Positions 1 through 9,685 of a DNA stretch of 64,000 nucleotides are shown here, piece after piece. The stretch is taken from NCBI RefSeq assembly GCF_002917095.1, contig NZ_PQGA01000001.1:248001-312000 (forward strand). The letters run 5' to 3'. The notes beneath the pieces were generated by a model. The model ran no database searches and had not been told where the DNA came from. It worked only from the letters and a program-made list of their open reading frames with translations. Position numbers and translations under genes: made by a program. The DNA is from Paraburkholderia eburnea. GTDB lineage: Bacteria > Pseudomonadota > Gammaproteobacteria > Burkholderiales > Burkholderiaceae. Positions within the stretch are counted from its first letter, which is position 1. Each line of letters opens with the position of its first letter.

Positions 1-111
1 ATGATGAGCGCACGCGCCGCGAGCGCCGACGCGAAGATGGCGCCCATGCCGCTCGAAGGCGGCACGTCGACGGTGAGCGTCAACGTGTCGGGCTCGGTGC
101 AGATGAAGTAA
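1..111 (+). CDS. SIMPL (DUF541) domain protein, C-terminal end only
   Basis: The window opens inside a reading frame that ends in TAA at 109-111. The last residues, including EGGTSTVSVNVSGSVQMK, resemble the C-terminus of SIMPL/DUF541 proteins, which are secreted or periplasmic proteins of poorly defined function in Burkholderiaceae. Only 36 residues are visible, so the assignment rests on this tail. The in-frame ATG at position 1 is probably internal. A strong hairpin terminator follows at 146-176. The start of the gene lies outside the window. Confidence 0.55.
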   Translation: MMSARAASADAKMAPMPLEGGTSTVSVNVSGSVQMK

Positions 112-145
112 AGCGAAGTAAAGCGAACCCGGTCGCCGCAGCATG

Positions 146-176
146 AAAAAAGCCACGGAAAACCGTGGCTTTTTTT
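146..176. terminator. Bidirectional Rho-independent terminator
   Basis: A perfect stem (AAAAAGCCACGG / CCGTGGCTTTTT) with an AAAA loop is followed by a T run, and has an A run on its other side. It lies between the rightward SIMPL gene and the leftward lgt, so it can serve both. Confidence 0.85.
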
Positions 177-218
177 CGCGCGCGTCACGTGAGCGACGCG
201 CCATGCGTTGAACGCCGG

Positions 219-1133
219 TCAGCTCTTCACGCCAACCGTCTGCTGCGAGGCGGGGTTGCGCTTCGCGCGGCGATACGCCCAGATCATCATCAGCACGCCC
301 GCGATGATCATCGGCAGCGAGAGCCACTGCCCCATCGACAGACCCAGCGCAAGCAGGCCGAGGAAGTCGTCGGGTTCGCGTGCGAACTCCACGGTGAAAC
401 GCGCGAGACCATAGCCGATCAGGAACATCGCCGAAATCGCGCCAACCGGACGCGGCTTGCGCGAGAACAGGATCAGCACGATGAACAGCGCGAGGCCTTC
501 GAGCGCGATTTCGTAAAGCTCGGACGGGTGACGCGGCAGCAGGTGGTACTGCGCGAACACTTCGTTCAGATGCCACTTCGCCGCCAGCGCCGGATGCGAT
601 TGCAGCCAGGCGGCGTCGTCGTTCGCCGCGCCCGGGAACATCATCGCCCACGGCGAATCGGGCGAGGTCACGCGGCCCCAGAGTTCACCGTTGATGAAGT
701 TGCCCAGACGTCCGGCGGCCAGTCCCGTCGGCACCATCGGCGCGACGAAGTCCGTCACCTGCAGCCACGTGCGCCCGCGTTGCCACGCGAACAGCACCAT
801 CGCGAAAGTCACGCCGAGAAAGCCGCCGTGGAACGACATGCCGCCTTCCCAGACCTTGAAGATGTCGAGCGGATGCGCGAAGTACCAGCTTGCCTTGTAA
901 AACAGCACGTAACCCAGCCTTCCGCCCAGAATGGTGCCGAGCACGCCGTAGAACAGCATGTCGTCGATGTCCTTCGCGGTCCAGCCCTGCGCGGCCACGA
1001 ACGGCAGGCGCAGGCGCAGGCGGCCGATCACGATCGCGAGAATGAAGCCGACGAGATACATGAGGCCGTACCAGCGCACGGCGAGCGGCCCCAGATGGAT
1101 GGCGACCGGGTCGAAATTCGGGTGGATGAGCAT
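219..1133 (-). CDS. lgt: Prolipoprotein diacylglyceryl transferase
   Basis: Lgt moves a diacylglyceryl group from phosphatidylglycerol to the lipobox cysteine of prolipoproteins in the inner membrane, the first step of lipoprotein maturation. The 304-residue protein has several hydrophobic segments and begins [12 protein letters not shown] as is typical of the family. It carries the signature [14 protein letters not shown] at 141-154 (R142 and N145 being conserved functional positions) and FHGGFLG with H102. [13 protein letters not shown] follows in the second half. Length is normal. It lies downstream of a LysR gene on the same strand, separated by about 140 bp, and ends beside a bidirectional terminator. 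Confidence 0.97.
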   Translation of the reverse strand: MLIHPNFDPVAIHLGPLAVRWYGLMYLVGFILAIVIGRLRLRLPFVAAQGWTAKDIDDMLFYGVLGTILGGRLGYVLFYKASWYFAHPLDIFKVWEGGMSFHGGFLGVTFAMVLFAWQRGRTWLQVTDFVAPMVPTGLAAGRLGNFINGELWGRVTSPDSPWAMMFPGAANDDAAWLQSHPALAAKWHLNEVFAQYHLLPRHPSELYEIALEGLALFIVLILFSRKPRPVGAISAMFLIGYGLARFTVEFAREPDDFLGLLALGLSMGQWLSLPMIIAGVLMMIWAYRRAKRNPASQQTVGVKS

Positions 1134-1271
1134 CGTGGAAAGCGTTCTTGTCGGCGGTGAGCTGTGAAAGCGGATTGCAGGATGCGCCGCGGTTGGCGAC
1201 GCCGAAGCGTGACATTATCGCCGACGCGAGCGGGCGCGAGCCATTTTGCGCATTTCCGGCGCGCGCCGACT

Positions 1272-2255
1272 TCAGGAGCCGGAGAGGAAAGCAGCGTGCG
1301 AGCGCACGATTTCGATGAACGCCGCCAGCACCGGGCTGACCTCCGCCGCGCGCCAGACGAGACCCGTTTCGATGGTCGGCGCGGCTTGCGCGAGCGGCCG
1401 GTACACCACGCCCGTGCGCCGCAGATGGCGCAGCGATTGCGGCACGAGCGCCACACCCATTCCCGCCGAAACGAGGCTTACGATCGTCTGCATCTGGATC
1501 GCTTCCTGCCCCACGCGCGGCGCGAGACCCGCCGCGCCGTAGCAGTCCATGATCGTGTCGTAGAACCCCGGGGCCAGATGACGCGGGAACACCACGAGCG
1601 GCGCCTCGGCGATCTCGCGCAGGCTCACGGGCGTCTCGCACCAGCCGTCCGCATCGTCCGCGGCGTTCGCGTCGTCCGGTTCATCCGCCCTTGGGCTGCC
1701 CGTGCGCGCGGCGAGCGCCGTGGGCATGGCGATCACCAGCGGCTCGCGTGCGACGCTCAAATACGCCAGTTGCGCCGCGTGACGCGGCGGCACGGGCGCA
1801 ATCACGAGGCCCGCGTCGATGCGGCCCGCCACGAGTTCCTCGACCTGCACGTCGCTGGTCGCCTCGGTCAGTTGCAGGCGCACGCGCGGATAACGCGCGC
1901 CGAATTCGCGCAGCAACGCCGGCAGCAAACCGTAATCGGCGGTCGAAACGAAGGCCAACGCCAGCACACCGGCCTCGCCGCGCGCGAGGCTCTGCGCGTG
2001 CGGGCGCAACGCCTCGGCGGCCGCCAGCAGACGCCGCACCTCGGGCAGCAGATCGGCGCCCACGGCGGTCAGCTCGACCGAGCGGCGCGTGCGCGCGAAC
2101 AGTTCGACGCCCAGCGTGTCCTCCAGCGCGCGGATCGCCTGCGAAAGCGGCGGCTGCGTCATCGACAGGCGTGCGGCGGCGCGGCCAAAGTGCTGCTCCT
2201 CGGCCACGGCCACGAAGTAGCGCAACTGGCGCAGGTCGGGAATCGTGTTGCTCAT
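1272..2255 (-). CDS. LysR-family transcriptional regulator, divergent from ilvD
   Basis: A 327-residue LysR-type regulator. Residues 8-67 form the winged helix-turn-helix (LRQLRYFVAVAEEQHFGRAA, then LSMTQPPLSQAIRALE) and the rest is the periplasmic-binding-protein-like effector domain. It is transcribed away from ilvD across a 150 bp gap, the usual arrangement for a LysR protein that controls its divergent neighbour. That makes regulation of dihydroxyacid dehydratase the leading guess; the effector is unknown. An insertion rich in Asp and Ala (DEPDDANAADDADG) interrupts the effector domain near residue 190. Confidence 0.9.
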   Translation of the reverse strand: MSNTIPDLRQLRYFVAVAEEQHFGRAAARLSMTQPPLSQAIRALEDTLGVELFARTRRSVELTAVGADLLPEVRRLLAAAEALRPHAQSLARGEAGVLALAFVSTADYGLLPALLREFGARYPRVRLQLTEATSDVQVEELVAGRIDAGLVIAPVPPRHAAQLAYLSVAREPLVIAMPTALAARTGSPRADEPDDANAADDADGWCETPVSLREIAEAPLVVFPRHLAPGFYDTIMDCYGAAGLAPRVGQEAIQMQTIVSLVSAGMGVALVPQSLRHLRRTGVVYRPLAQAAPTIETGLVWRAAEVSPVLAAFIEIVRSHAAFLSGS

Positions 2256-2405
2256 GTTCGCATTGATACTTTTTTCGACTCAATAAGCCACGAATAATAT
2301 ATTGGACATTGTGCTCGCGAAATACCATTCTGTTTCGACGTGCCGGCGCACCGTCGATAACCACTCCCTGCCGGCTCGCAAGACTCAGCCCAACGGAGCG
2401 TCCCC
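2256..2405. promoter_or_regulatory. Divergent LysR/ilvD promoter region
   Basis: This 150 bp gap separates the start codons of the LysR gene and ilvD. It is clearly more AT-rich than its surroundings and contains a spaced inverted repeat, TTGA at 2264-2267 and TCAA at 2280-2283, compatible with a LysR box. No single promoter could be fixed with confidence. Confidence 0.45.
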
Positions 2406-4079
2406 ATGTCCTACAACCGTCGTTCGAAGCACATCACGCAAGGCGTTGCGCGCTCGCCGAACCGCTCGATGTATTACGCGCTCGGCTACGAGAAGGCCGA
2501 CTTCGACAAGCCGATGATCGGCGTCGCCAACGGCCACTCGACGATCACGCCATGCAACGCGGGCCTGCAGCGTCTGACCGATGCGGCCGTGGCCGCCGTC
2601 AAGGGCGCCGACGCCAATCCGCAGACCTTCGGCACGCCGACGATCTCCGACGGCATGTCGATGGGCACCGAGGGCATGAAGTACTCGCTCGTCTCGCGCG
2701 AAGTGATCGCCGACTGCATCGAGACCTGCGTGCAGGGGCAATGGATGGACGGCGTGGTCGTGATCGGCGGCTGCGACAAGAACATGCCGGGCGGCATGAT
2801 CGCGCTCGCGCGCATCAACGTGCCGGGCATCTACGTGTACGGCGGCACGATCCGCCCCGGGCACTGGAAGGGACAGGATTTGACCATCGTGTCGGCGTTC
2901 GAGGCGGTGGGCGAATTCACCGCCGGGCGCATGAGCGAAGAGGATTTCGAAGGGGTCGAGAAAAACGCCTGTCCGTCGACGGGCTCATGCGGCGGCATGT
3001 ACACGGCCAACACGATGAGTTCGTCCTTCGAGGCGCTGGGCATGTCGCTGCTCTACTCCTCGACGATGGCCAACCCCGATCAGGAGAAGGTCGATTCGGC
3101 GGCTGAATCGGCGCGCGTGCTGGTCGAGGCGGTCAAGAAGGACCTCAAGCCGCGCGACATCATCACGAAGAAGTCGATCGAGAACGCCGTGGCGCTCATC
3201 ATGGCGACGGGCGGCTCGACCAATGCCGTGCTGCACTATCTTGCGATCGCGCACGCCGCCGAAATCGACTGGAGCATCGACGACTTCGAGCGCATGCGCA
3301 AGAAAGTGCCCGTGATCTGCGATCTCAAGCCGTCGGGGCAGTACGTGGCCACCGACCTGCACGCGGCGGGCGGCATTCCGCAAGTGCTCAAGCTGCTGCT
3401 CGACGCGGGTCTGCTGCACGGCGATTGCATGACCATCACCGGCCGCACGATCGCCGAGGAACTCAAGGACGTGCCCTCGAAGCCGCGCGCCGACCAGAAG
3501 GTGATCTATCCGATCGACCAGGCGCTCTACAAGGAAGGGCATCTCGCGATCCTCAAGGGCAATCTCGCGACGGACGGCGCGGTCGCCAAGATCACCGGCC
3601 TGAAGAACCCCGTCATCACCGGCCCGGCGCGCGTGTTCGACGACGAGCAGAGCGCGATGGAAGCGATCCTCGCCGACAAGATCAAGGCCGGCGACATCGT
3701 CGTGCTGCGCTATCTCGGCCCCAAGGGCGGCCCTGGTATGCCGGAGATGCTCGCGCCTACCTCGGCGATCATCGGCAAAGGGCTGGGCGAATCGGTCGGC
3801 CTCATCACCGACGGGCGCTTCTCGGGCGGCACGTGGGGCATGGTGGTCGGGCATGTAGCGCCCGAAGCGTTCGAAGGCGGCACGATCGCGCTCGTGCAGG
3901 AAGGCGACTCGATCACCATCGACGCACATCAGTTGTTGCTGCAACTGAACGTGGACGACGCCGAACTCGCGCGACGCCGCGCCGCGTGGAAGCAACCCGC
4001 GCCGCGTTACACGCGCGGCGTGATGGCGAAGTTCGCGGCGCTCGCGCGGCCCGCGAACCAGGGCGCGGTGACGGGATGA
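2406..4079 (+). CDS. ilvD: Dihydroxy-acid dehydratase
   Basis: IlvD dehydrates 2,3-dihydroxyisovalerate and 2,3-dihydroxy-3-methylvalerate to the 2-keto acid precursors of valine, leucine and isoleucine, using an iron-sulfur cluster and Mg2+. The 557-residue protein has the three expected cluster cysteines: C50, C123 in [10 protein letters not shown], and C195 in [10 protein letters not shown]. The Lys after Asp124 is the position carbamylated in the family. Spacing and length fit the shorter IlvD class usually linked to a [2Fe-2S] cluster; that cluster type is inferred from family knowledge. The gene ends inside a tandem repeat of a 7-bp unit. Confidence 0.97.
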   Translation: MSYNRRSKHITQGVARSPNRSMYYALGYEKADFDKPMIGVANGHSTITPCNAGLQRLTDAAVAAVKGADANPQTFGTPTISDGMSMGTEGMKYSLVSREVIADCIETCVQGQWMDGVVVIGGCDKNMPGGMIALARINVPGIYVYGGTIRPGHWKGQDLTIVSAFEAVGEFTAGRMSEEDFEGVEKNACPSTGSCGGMYTANTMSSSFEALGMSLLYSSTMANPDQEKVDSAAESARVLVEAVKKDLKPRDIITKKSIENAVALIMATGGSTNAVLHYLAIAHAAEIDWSIDDFERMRKKVPVICDLKPSGQYVATDLHAAGGIPQVLKLLLDAGLLHGDCMTITGRTIAEELKDVPSKPRADQKVIYPIDQALYKEGHLAILKGNLATDGAVAKITGLKNPVITGPARVFDDEQSAMEAILADKIKAGDIVVLRYLGPKGGPGMPEMLAPTSAIIGKGLGESVGLITDGRFSGGTWGMVVGHVAPEAFEGGTIALVQEGDSITIDAHQLLLQLNVDDAELARRRAAWKQPAPRYTRGVMAKFAALARPANQGAVTG

Positions 4080-4117
4080 GGGATGAGGGATGAGGGATGA
4101 GGGATGAGGGATGAGGG
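4073..4117. repeat. Tandem 7-bp repeat (GATGAGG unit), about six copies
   Basis: Six copies of ATGAG at exact 7-bp spacing (4076, 4083, 4090, 4097, 4104, 4111) begin within the last codons of ilvD and run into the gap before the cytochrome gene. The ilvD stop codon lies in the first copy. Each copy contains a TGA, so the array supplies repeated stops in rotating frames. Such arrays often vary in copy number by slippage. Confidence 0.85.
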
Positions 4118-4190
4118 CTTGCAGGCGGTCTCGTCGGCAGACATAGGCGAGGCAAAGCGGCGCGCTGTCAGACCGCGCGCCCTTTGCTCC

Positions 4191-4196
4191 TATAAT
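4191..4196 (+). promoter_or_regulatory. Putative -10 element for the cytochrome c gene
   Basis: A perfect TATAAT lies 40 bp upstream of the cytochrome start. No good -35 is seen at 17 bp; the closest is TGTCAG at 19 bp. It would give the cytochrome a promoter independent of ilvD. Confidence 0.45.
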
Positions 4197-4235
4197 GCGA
4201 CGACACAGCCGGCGACCACGCTGGCGGAGACCAGC

Positions 4236-4622
4236 ATGAAACTGAAGTCGCAAGCGAAGAACAAGACAGCGACGCCGGCCGCCCCGCTGGCATTGACCAT
4301 TGCGGCTATCGCATTGATCTGCACACTGGCTGCCCCCAGCGCCCGCGCCCAGGCAGGTCCGGGCAGCGCCCCGAGCGGCCTTGCGCTCGCGCAACAGCAG
4401 AACTGCATGAGCTGCCATTCGGTGACGCGCACCTTCATGGGCCCGGCGCTGCGCGATGTCGCGGCGAAATACGCGGCCAAACCCGAGGCGCAGGCCTATC
4501 TCTCGCACAAGATCACGGAAGGCAGCGCCGGCGTGTGGGGCACGGTGCCCATGCCCGCCAACACGCAATTGAGCCCAGGACAAGCGGCCACGCTCGCAAG
4601 CTGGATTCTCACGCTGAAGTGA
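4236..4622 (+). CDS. Small c-type cytochrome, secreted or membrane-anchored
   Basis: This 128-residue protein has an N-terminal hydrophobic segment ending near PSARAQA, consistent with a signal peptide. A single haem-binding CMSCH motif follows, and VPMPAN near the C-terminus probably supplies the axial Met. The size and order match class I cytochrome c (c551/c552-like), a periplasmic electron carrier. I chose the ATG at 4236 because it begins the signal peptide, has GGAG upstream, and sits downstream of a TATAAT. The longer open frame beginning at 4104 would start in the tandem repeats. The redox partner is not evident from the neighbours. Confidence 0.85.
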   Translation: MKLKSQAKNKTATPAAPLALTIAAIALICTLAAPSARAQAGPGSAPSGLALAQQQNCMSCHSVTRTFMGPALRDVAAKYAAKPEAQAYLSHKITEGSAGVWGTVPMPANTQLSPGQAATLASWILTLK

Positions 4623-4629
4623 TAAGACG

Positions 4630-4665
4630 CGTCGATCCCGCCGAGGGCAGGCGACGCGATCGACG
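4630..4665. terminator. Inverted repeat between convergent genes, possible terminator
   Basis: Perfect 8-bp arms (CGTCGATC / GATCGACG) flank a GC-rich loop in the gap between the cytochrome gene and the convergent DUF2486-type gene. There is no T run, so a terminator role is only possible. Confidence 0.35.
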
Positions 4666-4698
4666 GTTCAGATGATCAGGGAACCCTGAATCGGAAAC

Positions 4699-5220
4699 TC
4701 ACGCGCCGGGCGTCGTGCCGTGCGTCGCGCGCGCGGCCAGTTCCTCACGCACGGCGGACTTGACCCAGCCTTTGAGTTCGGTTTCGAGCGCAAGGCCAAT
4801 CTCGCGCGACACTTGCCCCACGATCCAATGCGCATGCTCCTGCATCGCGGCGCTGCAGCGCTGCTCGATCACGCCGCGTCCCTCGCCGGTCAGCCAGCTC
4901 AGGGCGCGTCCGCGCAGACGCTCGACCAGGGCATCGGCGTCATGGGCGTAAAGGGCGTAGGTGTCTCCAGGCGTGGGCGCCTGGACCGGCTCGGGTTCGT
5001 GCGCCAACGTGGGTTCGGGCACGGCATGGGCGGCGGCCATCGTCTCGGGCGACGCGGGCGTGGCCACCGGCTCAGGCGCGCCTTCGGGCACGCTCGCCGC
5101 TTCCGGCGCGGGCGCGCGAGCGAACGGCGAGCGCGCACGCAGCAGATTGCCCGCCACGAGGACGTCGTTCAAAAGCGGGATCGGCGCCTCTTCGATCTCA
5201 TGCAGGTCGGACACGATCAC
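4699..5220 (-). CDS. DUF2486-type hypothetical protein
   Basis: A 173-residue protein starting MIVSDLHEIEEAPIPLLNDV. A Pro/Ala/Glu-rich low-complexity middle (about 30-90) leads to a more ordered C-terminal half that includes RCSAAMQEHAHWIVGQVSRE and a region predicted by eye to be helical. No signal peptide or catalytic motif is visible. Burkholderia species carry a family of such proteins (DUF2486) beside holC and pepA, and both length and position fit, but I am matching from memory. The function is unknown. It is downstream of holC on the same strand. Confidence 0.7.
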   Translation of the reverse strand: MIVSDLHEIEEAPIPLLNDVLVAGNLLRARSPFARAPAPEAASVPEGAPEPVATPASPETMAAAHAVPEPTLAHEPEPVQAPTPGDTYALYAHDADALVERLRGRALSWLTGEGRGVIEQRCSAAMQEHAHWIVGQVSREIGLALETELKGWVKSAVREELAARATHGTTPGA

Positions 5221-5288
5221 CTCCTTCGGAATCGATCACGCAAATCATCAAACCGGGCGGCGCGCGACGCTGATGACGCTGAAAGCGC

Positions 5289-5705
5289 TCAACCGCCCTG
5301 CTTGTAGTTGTTCAGCGTATAGCCGCGGTCGCGATAGAAGCGATAGCGCTCGCGGCCCGACGCCAGCTCTTCGGGCGCGTCGCCGACGACTTCCAGTAGA
5401 CGCTCGAAGCGCGCGAACTGCTGCGGCACCGCAGCGCCCAGGTTGAGCAGCACGCGATGATGCGGCGCACGCTCGAGATCGGCGGCCAGCACGATGGGCG
5501 TCTGCGCGGCGAGCGCGCTGTCGGCCATGCAGTGCGGCACGAACTCGAGCGGCGAGTACGTCCACAGCAACTCGTCGAACGTGCGCAGGCGCGCGGGCTC
5601 GGCCAGCACGACAACCTGCTGGTCGGCCAGATACGCCTTGCGCACGAGTCGGCAAGCGTACAGCAGCGCATCGCCCACGTTGGTGTGGAAGTCGATGCGC
5701 GTCAT
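5289..5705 (-). CDS. holC: DNA polymerase III chi subunit
   Basis: The chi subunit links the clamp-loader to single-stranded DNA-binding protein at the replication fork. The 138-residue protein begins MTRIDFHTNVGDALLYACRL and ends with RYRFYRDRGYTLNNYKQGG, features of HolC proteins. The central FDELLWTYSPLEFVPH segment is also typical. It lies 31 bp downstream of pepA, the classical pepA-holC order of proteobacteria. Confidence 0.93.
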   Translation of the reverse strand: MTRIDFHTNVGDALLYACRLVRKAYLADQQVVVLAEPARLRTFDELLWTYSPLEFVPHCMADSALAAQTPIVLAADLERAPHHRVLLNLGAAVPQQFARFERLLEVVGDAPEELASGRERYRFYRDRGYTLNNYKQGG

Positions 5706-5736
5706 GCGGCGTTCCCTGCATTCACGACTATCGACG

Positions 5737-7263
5737 TCATTGTGCCGAGCGACCGTCCGCGGCCCGATCGATGAGGAACTGCGCGAGCAGCGGCACCGGA
5801 CGGCCCGTGGCGCCCTTGGCCGCGCCGCCCTTCCATGCGGTGCCCGCGATGTCGAGGTGCGCCCACGGATACGCTTCGGTGAAGCGCGACAGGAAGCACG
5901 CCGCCGTCACCGCGCCGCCCGGACGCCCGCCGATGTTGGCGATGTCCGCGAAGTTCGACTTGAGCTGGTCCTGATACTCGTCGTCGAGCGGCAGACGCCA
6001 CGCCGGATCGCTGGCTTCACGCGACGCGTCGAGCAATTCACCCGCGAGCGCATCGTCCTTCGAGAACAGGCCGCTGTTGTGATGGCCCAGCGCGATCACG
6101 CAGGCGCCCGTCAGGGTGGCGATATCGATCACGGCAGCCGGCTTGAAGCGCTCGACATAAGTGAGCGCGTCGCACAGGATCAGGCGGCCTTCGGCGTCCG
6201 TGTTGAGGACTTCGACGGTGAGACCCGCCATCGTCGTGACGATGTCGCCGGGCTTCGTGGCGTTGCCGGCAGGCATGTTCTCGCAGGTCGGAATGACGCC
6301 GATCACGTTGAGCTTCAGGCCCATTTCCGCGACCGCACGCATCGTGCCCAGCACCGAGCCCGCGCCGCACATGTCGTACTTCATCTCGTCCATGCCCTCG
6401 CCGGGCTTGAGCGAGATGCCGCCCGTGTCGAACGTGATGCCCTTGCCGACCAGCACGATGGGCGCGGCCTTGGCGCTGGCGCCCTGGTAGTGCAGGACGA
6501 TGAACTGCGGCGGCTCGACCGAACCTTTTGTTACAGAAAGAAACGAGCCCATCTTGAGCGCTTCGATCTGCCGCTCGCCCAGCACTTCGGCCTTGAGCTT
6601 CCAGTCGCGTGCGAGCTTCTTGGCCGTGGCCGCCAGATACGTAGGCGTGCAGACGTTGCCCGGCAGGTTGCCGAGGTCGCGCGTGAGGTCCATGCCGTTG
6701 GCCAGCGCCACGGCCTGCCTGGCGGCGACCTTGGCCGCCTTTTCTTCGGCTGCGTCCACGCTGAAGACGACGCGCTTGAGCGCGCGCTGGGCCACGTCGG
6801 GCTTGCTCTTCATCTGCGTGAAGCGGTAGGTCTCGTTGCGCAGCGCGAGGATCGCGGCGCGCACGCCCCATTCGCCGGTGCGCTCCTTGATGGGCAGCTG
6901 CGCGAGCGAGAAGGTCACCTGGGCGATGCGGGTCGCGAGAATCGCGCGCCAGGCGGCCCTGACGGCTTCGCCATAGGCCTTCTGGCCGAATGCGTCCTGC
7001 TTGCCGAGTCCGACCAGCAGCACCCGCGAGGCGCCGATACCGGTCACTTCCGGCAGGAACAAGGTCGAACCGGGCTTGCCGTCCATGTCGCCAGCCTTGA
7101 CGACGCGGGCAATCGTGCCGCCGAGGGCGCTATCGATCACGAATGCCGGGCCGGAGAGAGTCTGTGCTTCGAAGACACCGACCACGACGCAATCCGACTT
7201 GCCGGTCAGGAAGGGGCCTTCCCCGCCTTTGCTCCAATCACAGGCTTTTATGCTAAAGTCCAT
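5737..7263 (-). CDS. pepA: Cytosol (leucyl) aminopeptidase, M17 family
   Basis: A 508-residue M17 metallopeptidase that removes N-terminal residues from peptides with two divalent metals; in other bacteria PepA also binds DNA. The catalytic domain is in the C-terminal half, with [16 protein letters not shown] and [11 protein letters not shown] contributing metal and active-site residues and the family signature NTDAEGRL following. Length is normal. It is divergent from lptF across about 134 bp, the arrangement usual in gamma- and betaproteobacteria, and is probably cotranscribed with holC. Confidence 0.96.
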   Translation of the reverse strand: MDFSIKACDWSKGGEGPFLTGKSDCVVVGVFEAQTLSGPAFVIDSALGGTIARVVKAGDMDGKPGSTLFLPEVTGIGASRVLLVGLGKQDAFGQKAYGEAVRAAWRAILATRIAQVTFSLAQLPIKERTGEWGVRAAILALRNETYRFTQMKSKPDVAQRALKRVVFSVDAAEEKAAKVAARQAVALANGMDLTRDLGNLPGNVCTPTYLAATAKKLARDWKLKAEVLGERQIEALKMGSFLSVTKGSVEPPQFIVLHYQGASAKAAPIVLVGKGITFDTGGISLKPGEGMDEMKYDMCGAGSVLGTMRAVAEMGLKLNVIGVIPTCENMPAGNATKPGDIVTTMAGLTVEVLNTDAEGRLILCDALTYVERFKPAAVIDIATLTGACVIALGHHNSGLFSKDDALAGELLDASREASDPAWRLPLDDEYQDQLKSNFADIANIGGRPGGAVTAACFLSRFTEAYPWAHLDIAGTAWKGGAAKGATGRPVPLLAQFLIDRAADGRSAQ

Positions 7264-7397
7264 CGCGCTTGTCCTCGGATAAAATCAGGGCTTAGGATGA
7301 AAGCCGCAATTATCCGCTATTTTTCCCGCGGCGGCTCCTGGGTGGTAGCGCAAGCTGCGCGGCGCCCGGCGCAGGCCGCCCGCCCTGCCCATCTAGA
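7264..7397. promoter_or_regulatory. Divergent pepA/lptF promoter region
   Basis: This 134 bp gap must hold the promoters of pepA (leftward) and lptF (rightward). It has AT-rich patches around 7275-7325, but no pair of -35 and -10 elements stands out. Confidence 0.4.
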
Positions 7398-8498
7398 ATG
7401 ATCTTCGAACGTTCCCTGCAGCGCGAACTCGCGTACACGGCCGGCGCCGTGTTCATGGTTCTGCTCACGATCATGCTGACGACGATGATGATCCGCATCG
7501 TCGGCTTCGCGGCATCGGGCCAGATCGACCCGCGCGACGTGCTGGTCCTGATCGGCCTGACCGTGATCGGCTATCTCGCCGTGATGCTCATCGTCACGCT
7601 TTTCGTGTCGATCCTGTTCGTGCTCACGCGCTGGTACAAGGATTCCGAAATGGTCGTCTGGCTCGCCTCCGGGGTGAGCCTCACGCGCCTCATCAAGCCG
7701 ATCGCCGTGTTCTCCACGCCGATCATCCTCTTGATCGTGTTCTTCGCCTTCATCGGCTGGCCGTGGTCGAACGCGCAGAGCAAGCTGATCCGCGCGCGCT
7801 TCCAGCAGCGCGATGAAGTGTCGCTGCTCGCGCCCGGCCAGTTCCGCGAATCGCCCACCACGCATCGCGTCTTCTTCATCGAAAGCATGAGCCCCGACCA
7901 GGCGCGCGTGGAGAATGTGTTCGTCACGAGCACGGAAAACGGCAAGGTCAACGTGATCGTGTCCAAGACCGGCCACACCGAAACCACCCCAAACGGCGAC
8001 CGCTTCATCGTGCTGGAGAACGGCCGCCGCTACGACGGCGAACCGGGACACCCCGACTTCCGCATCTCCGAATTCCAGCGCTACGGCGTGAAGATCCAGA
8101 GCCAGCCCGTGGTCAATACGCCCACGGCGAGCACGACTTCGACGCCGGATCTGCTGCGCAATCCGACCAACGACAATCTGGGCGAATTCGCCTGGCGCAT
8201 GGGCCTGCCGCTGATCGCGATCAATCTGATGCTGCTGGCGATCCCGCTCGCGTACCAGAATCCGCGCCGCAGCCGCACGATCAACCTCGTGATGGCCGTG
8301 CTGATCTACCTCACCTATTCGAACCTGCTCAACGTCGTGCAATCGCAGATCGAGCAAGGCAAGATGTCGTTCGGCTTCGGCCTCGTGATCCTGCATATCG
8401 TGGTGCTCGCGCTCGTCGCCTTTATTTTCTGGCTGCGTGTGCGCAACCGGCCGCTCTTTACCCGCGCGACCTTCAGCCGCGCGTCGCAGGGGAACTGA
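7398..8498 (+). CDS. lptF: LPS export ABC transporter permease LptF
   Basis: LptF pairs with LptG and the ATPase LptB2 to extract lipopolysaccharide from the inner membrane. The 366-residue protein has the YjgP/YjgQ layout: three N-terminal membrane segments (about 12-35, 45-75, 95-120), a periplasmic beta-jellyroll-like domain (about 130-260) and three C-terminal segments (about 262-350). It starts MIFERSLQRELAYTAGAVF, typical of LptF. lptG follows after 3 bp, so the two are almost certainly co-translated. Confidence 0.95.
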   Translation: MIFERSLQRELAYTAGAVFMVLLTIMLTTMMIRIVGFAASGQIDPRDVLVLIGLTVIGYLAVMLIVTLFVSILFVLTRWYKDSEMVVWLASGVSLTRLIKPIAVFSTPIILLIVFFAFIGWPWSNAQSKLIRARFQQRDEVSLLAPGQFRESPTTHRVFFIESMSPDQARVENVFVTSTENGKVNVIVSKTGHTETTPNGDRFIVLENGRRYDGEPGHPDFRISEFQRYGVKIQSQPVVNTPTASTTSTPDLLRNPTNDNLGEFAWRMGLPLIAINLMLLAIPLAYQNPRRSRTINLVMAVLIYLTYSNLLNVVQSQIEQGKMSFGFGLVILHIVVLALVAFIFWLRVRNRPLFTRATFSRASQGN

Positions 8499-8501
8499 CC
8501 G

Positions 8502-9650
8502 ATGCGCATCTACGAGAAATACTTTGCGCGTCAGGTCTATCTGACGTTCATCTTCATTCTGTTCGCCTTCTCCGGTCTGTTCTTCTTCTTCGACCTGATC
8601 AACGAGCTGAATTCGGTCGGCCACGGCAACTACAAGTTCATCTACGCGGTGCTGCGCGTGGCGCTGCAGTCGCCGTCGCGGCTCTATGAAATCATTCCGG
8701 TCGCCGCACTCATCGCCGCCATCTATGTGTTCGCGCAGATGGCGGCAAGCTCGGAATTCACGATCTTCCGCGTCTCGGGTCTCGCGACCGGGCAGGCGCT
8801 GCGCTCGTTGCTCAAGATCGGCATTCCGCTCGTGCTGCTCACCTATCTGATCGGCGAAGTCGTCGGTCCGTACACGGATCAGCTTTCCGAGAAGGTGCGT
8901 CTGGAAGCGCTCGGCTCGGCGGTGTCGACGGACTTCAAGTCGGGCGTCTGGGTGAAGGACACGCTCACCAGGCGCGCCGACGGCGAGCAGGCCACGCGCT
9001 TCGTCAACGTGGGAGAACTGCAGCCGGACGCGACCATCACGAATGTGCGGATCTACGAATTCGATTCGCAGTTCCGTCTCTCGAACGTGCGCGTGGCGCA
9101 AAGCGGCAAGTTCCAGCCGCCGGGCCACTGGCTGCTCAAGGACGTGACGGACACCGAACTGATCAGCGTGCCCCCGCCGCCGAACCAGCCAGCCGACGCG
9201 CTCGCGCCGATCTATCGCGCGACGCAGACTTCGACGCCCGAATATTCGTTGCGCTCGGAACTCACGCCGCAGATTCTTTCGGTGCTGCTGGTGTCGCCTG
9301 ACCGCATGTCGATGTTCAACCTGTTCCGCTACATCCAGCATTTGCAGGAAAACCATCAGGACACGCAGCGCTATGAAATCGCGTTCTGGCGCAAGCTGCT
9401 TTATCCGTTCGCGGTGTTCGTGATGCTGGTGCTGTCGCTGCCGTTCGCGTATCTGCATACGCGTGCGGGCGTGGTGGGCGTGAAGGTGTTCGGCGGGATC
9501 ATGCTCGGCATGAGCTTCCAGCTCGTCAACACGCTGTTCTCGCACATCGGCAATCTGAATACCTGGCCCGCGCCGCTCACGGCGGCGACACCCGCGTTGA
9601 TTTATCTGGCGCTAGGGTTGCTGGGCCTGAAGTGGGTGGACCGGCACTGA
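8502..9650 (+). CDS. lptG: LPS export ABC transporter permease LptG
   Basis: This is the second permease half of the Lpt extractor. The 382-residue protein begins MRIYEKYFARQVYLTFIFIL and has three membrane segments, a periplasmic domain (about 130-285) and three more segments ending GLKWVDRH. FNLFRYIQHLQENHQDTQRY before the last membrane block is characteristic of LptG. It lies 3 bp after lptF. Confidence 0.95.
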   Translation: MRIYEKYFARQVYLTFIFILFAFSGLFFFFDLINELNSVGHGNYKFIYAVLRVALQSPSRLYEIIPVAALIAAIYVFAQMAASSEFTIFRVSGLATGQALRSLLKIGIPLVLLTYLIGEVVGPYTDQLSEKVRLEALGSAVSTDFKSGVWVKDTLTRRADGEQATRFVNVGELQPDATITNVRIYEFDSQFRLSNVRVAQSGKFQPPGHWLLKDVTDTELISVPPPPNQPADALAPIYRATQTSTPEYSLRSELTPQILSVLLVSPDRMSMFNLFRYIQHLQENHQDTQRYEIAFWRKLLYPFAVFVMLVLSLPFAYLHTRAGVVGVKVFGGIMLGMSFQLVNTLFSHIGNLNTWPAPLTAATPALIYLALGLLGLKWVDRH

Positions 9651-9685
9651 CGTTCGGTCAGGCATCGTTCTCTGGAGTCGCGACG

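Noticed and set aside
7317..9545. A 742-codon minus-strand frame opposite lptF and lptG
   Set aside because: Highly charged composition without motifs; lptF and lptG are clear on the plus strand.
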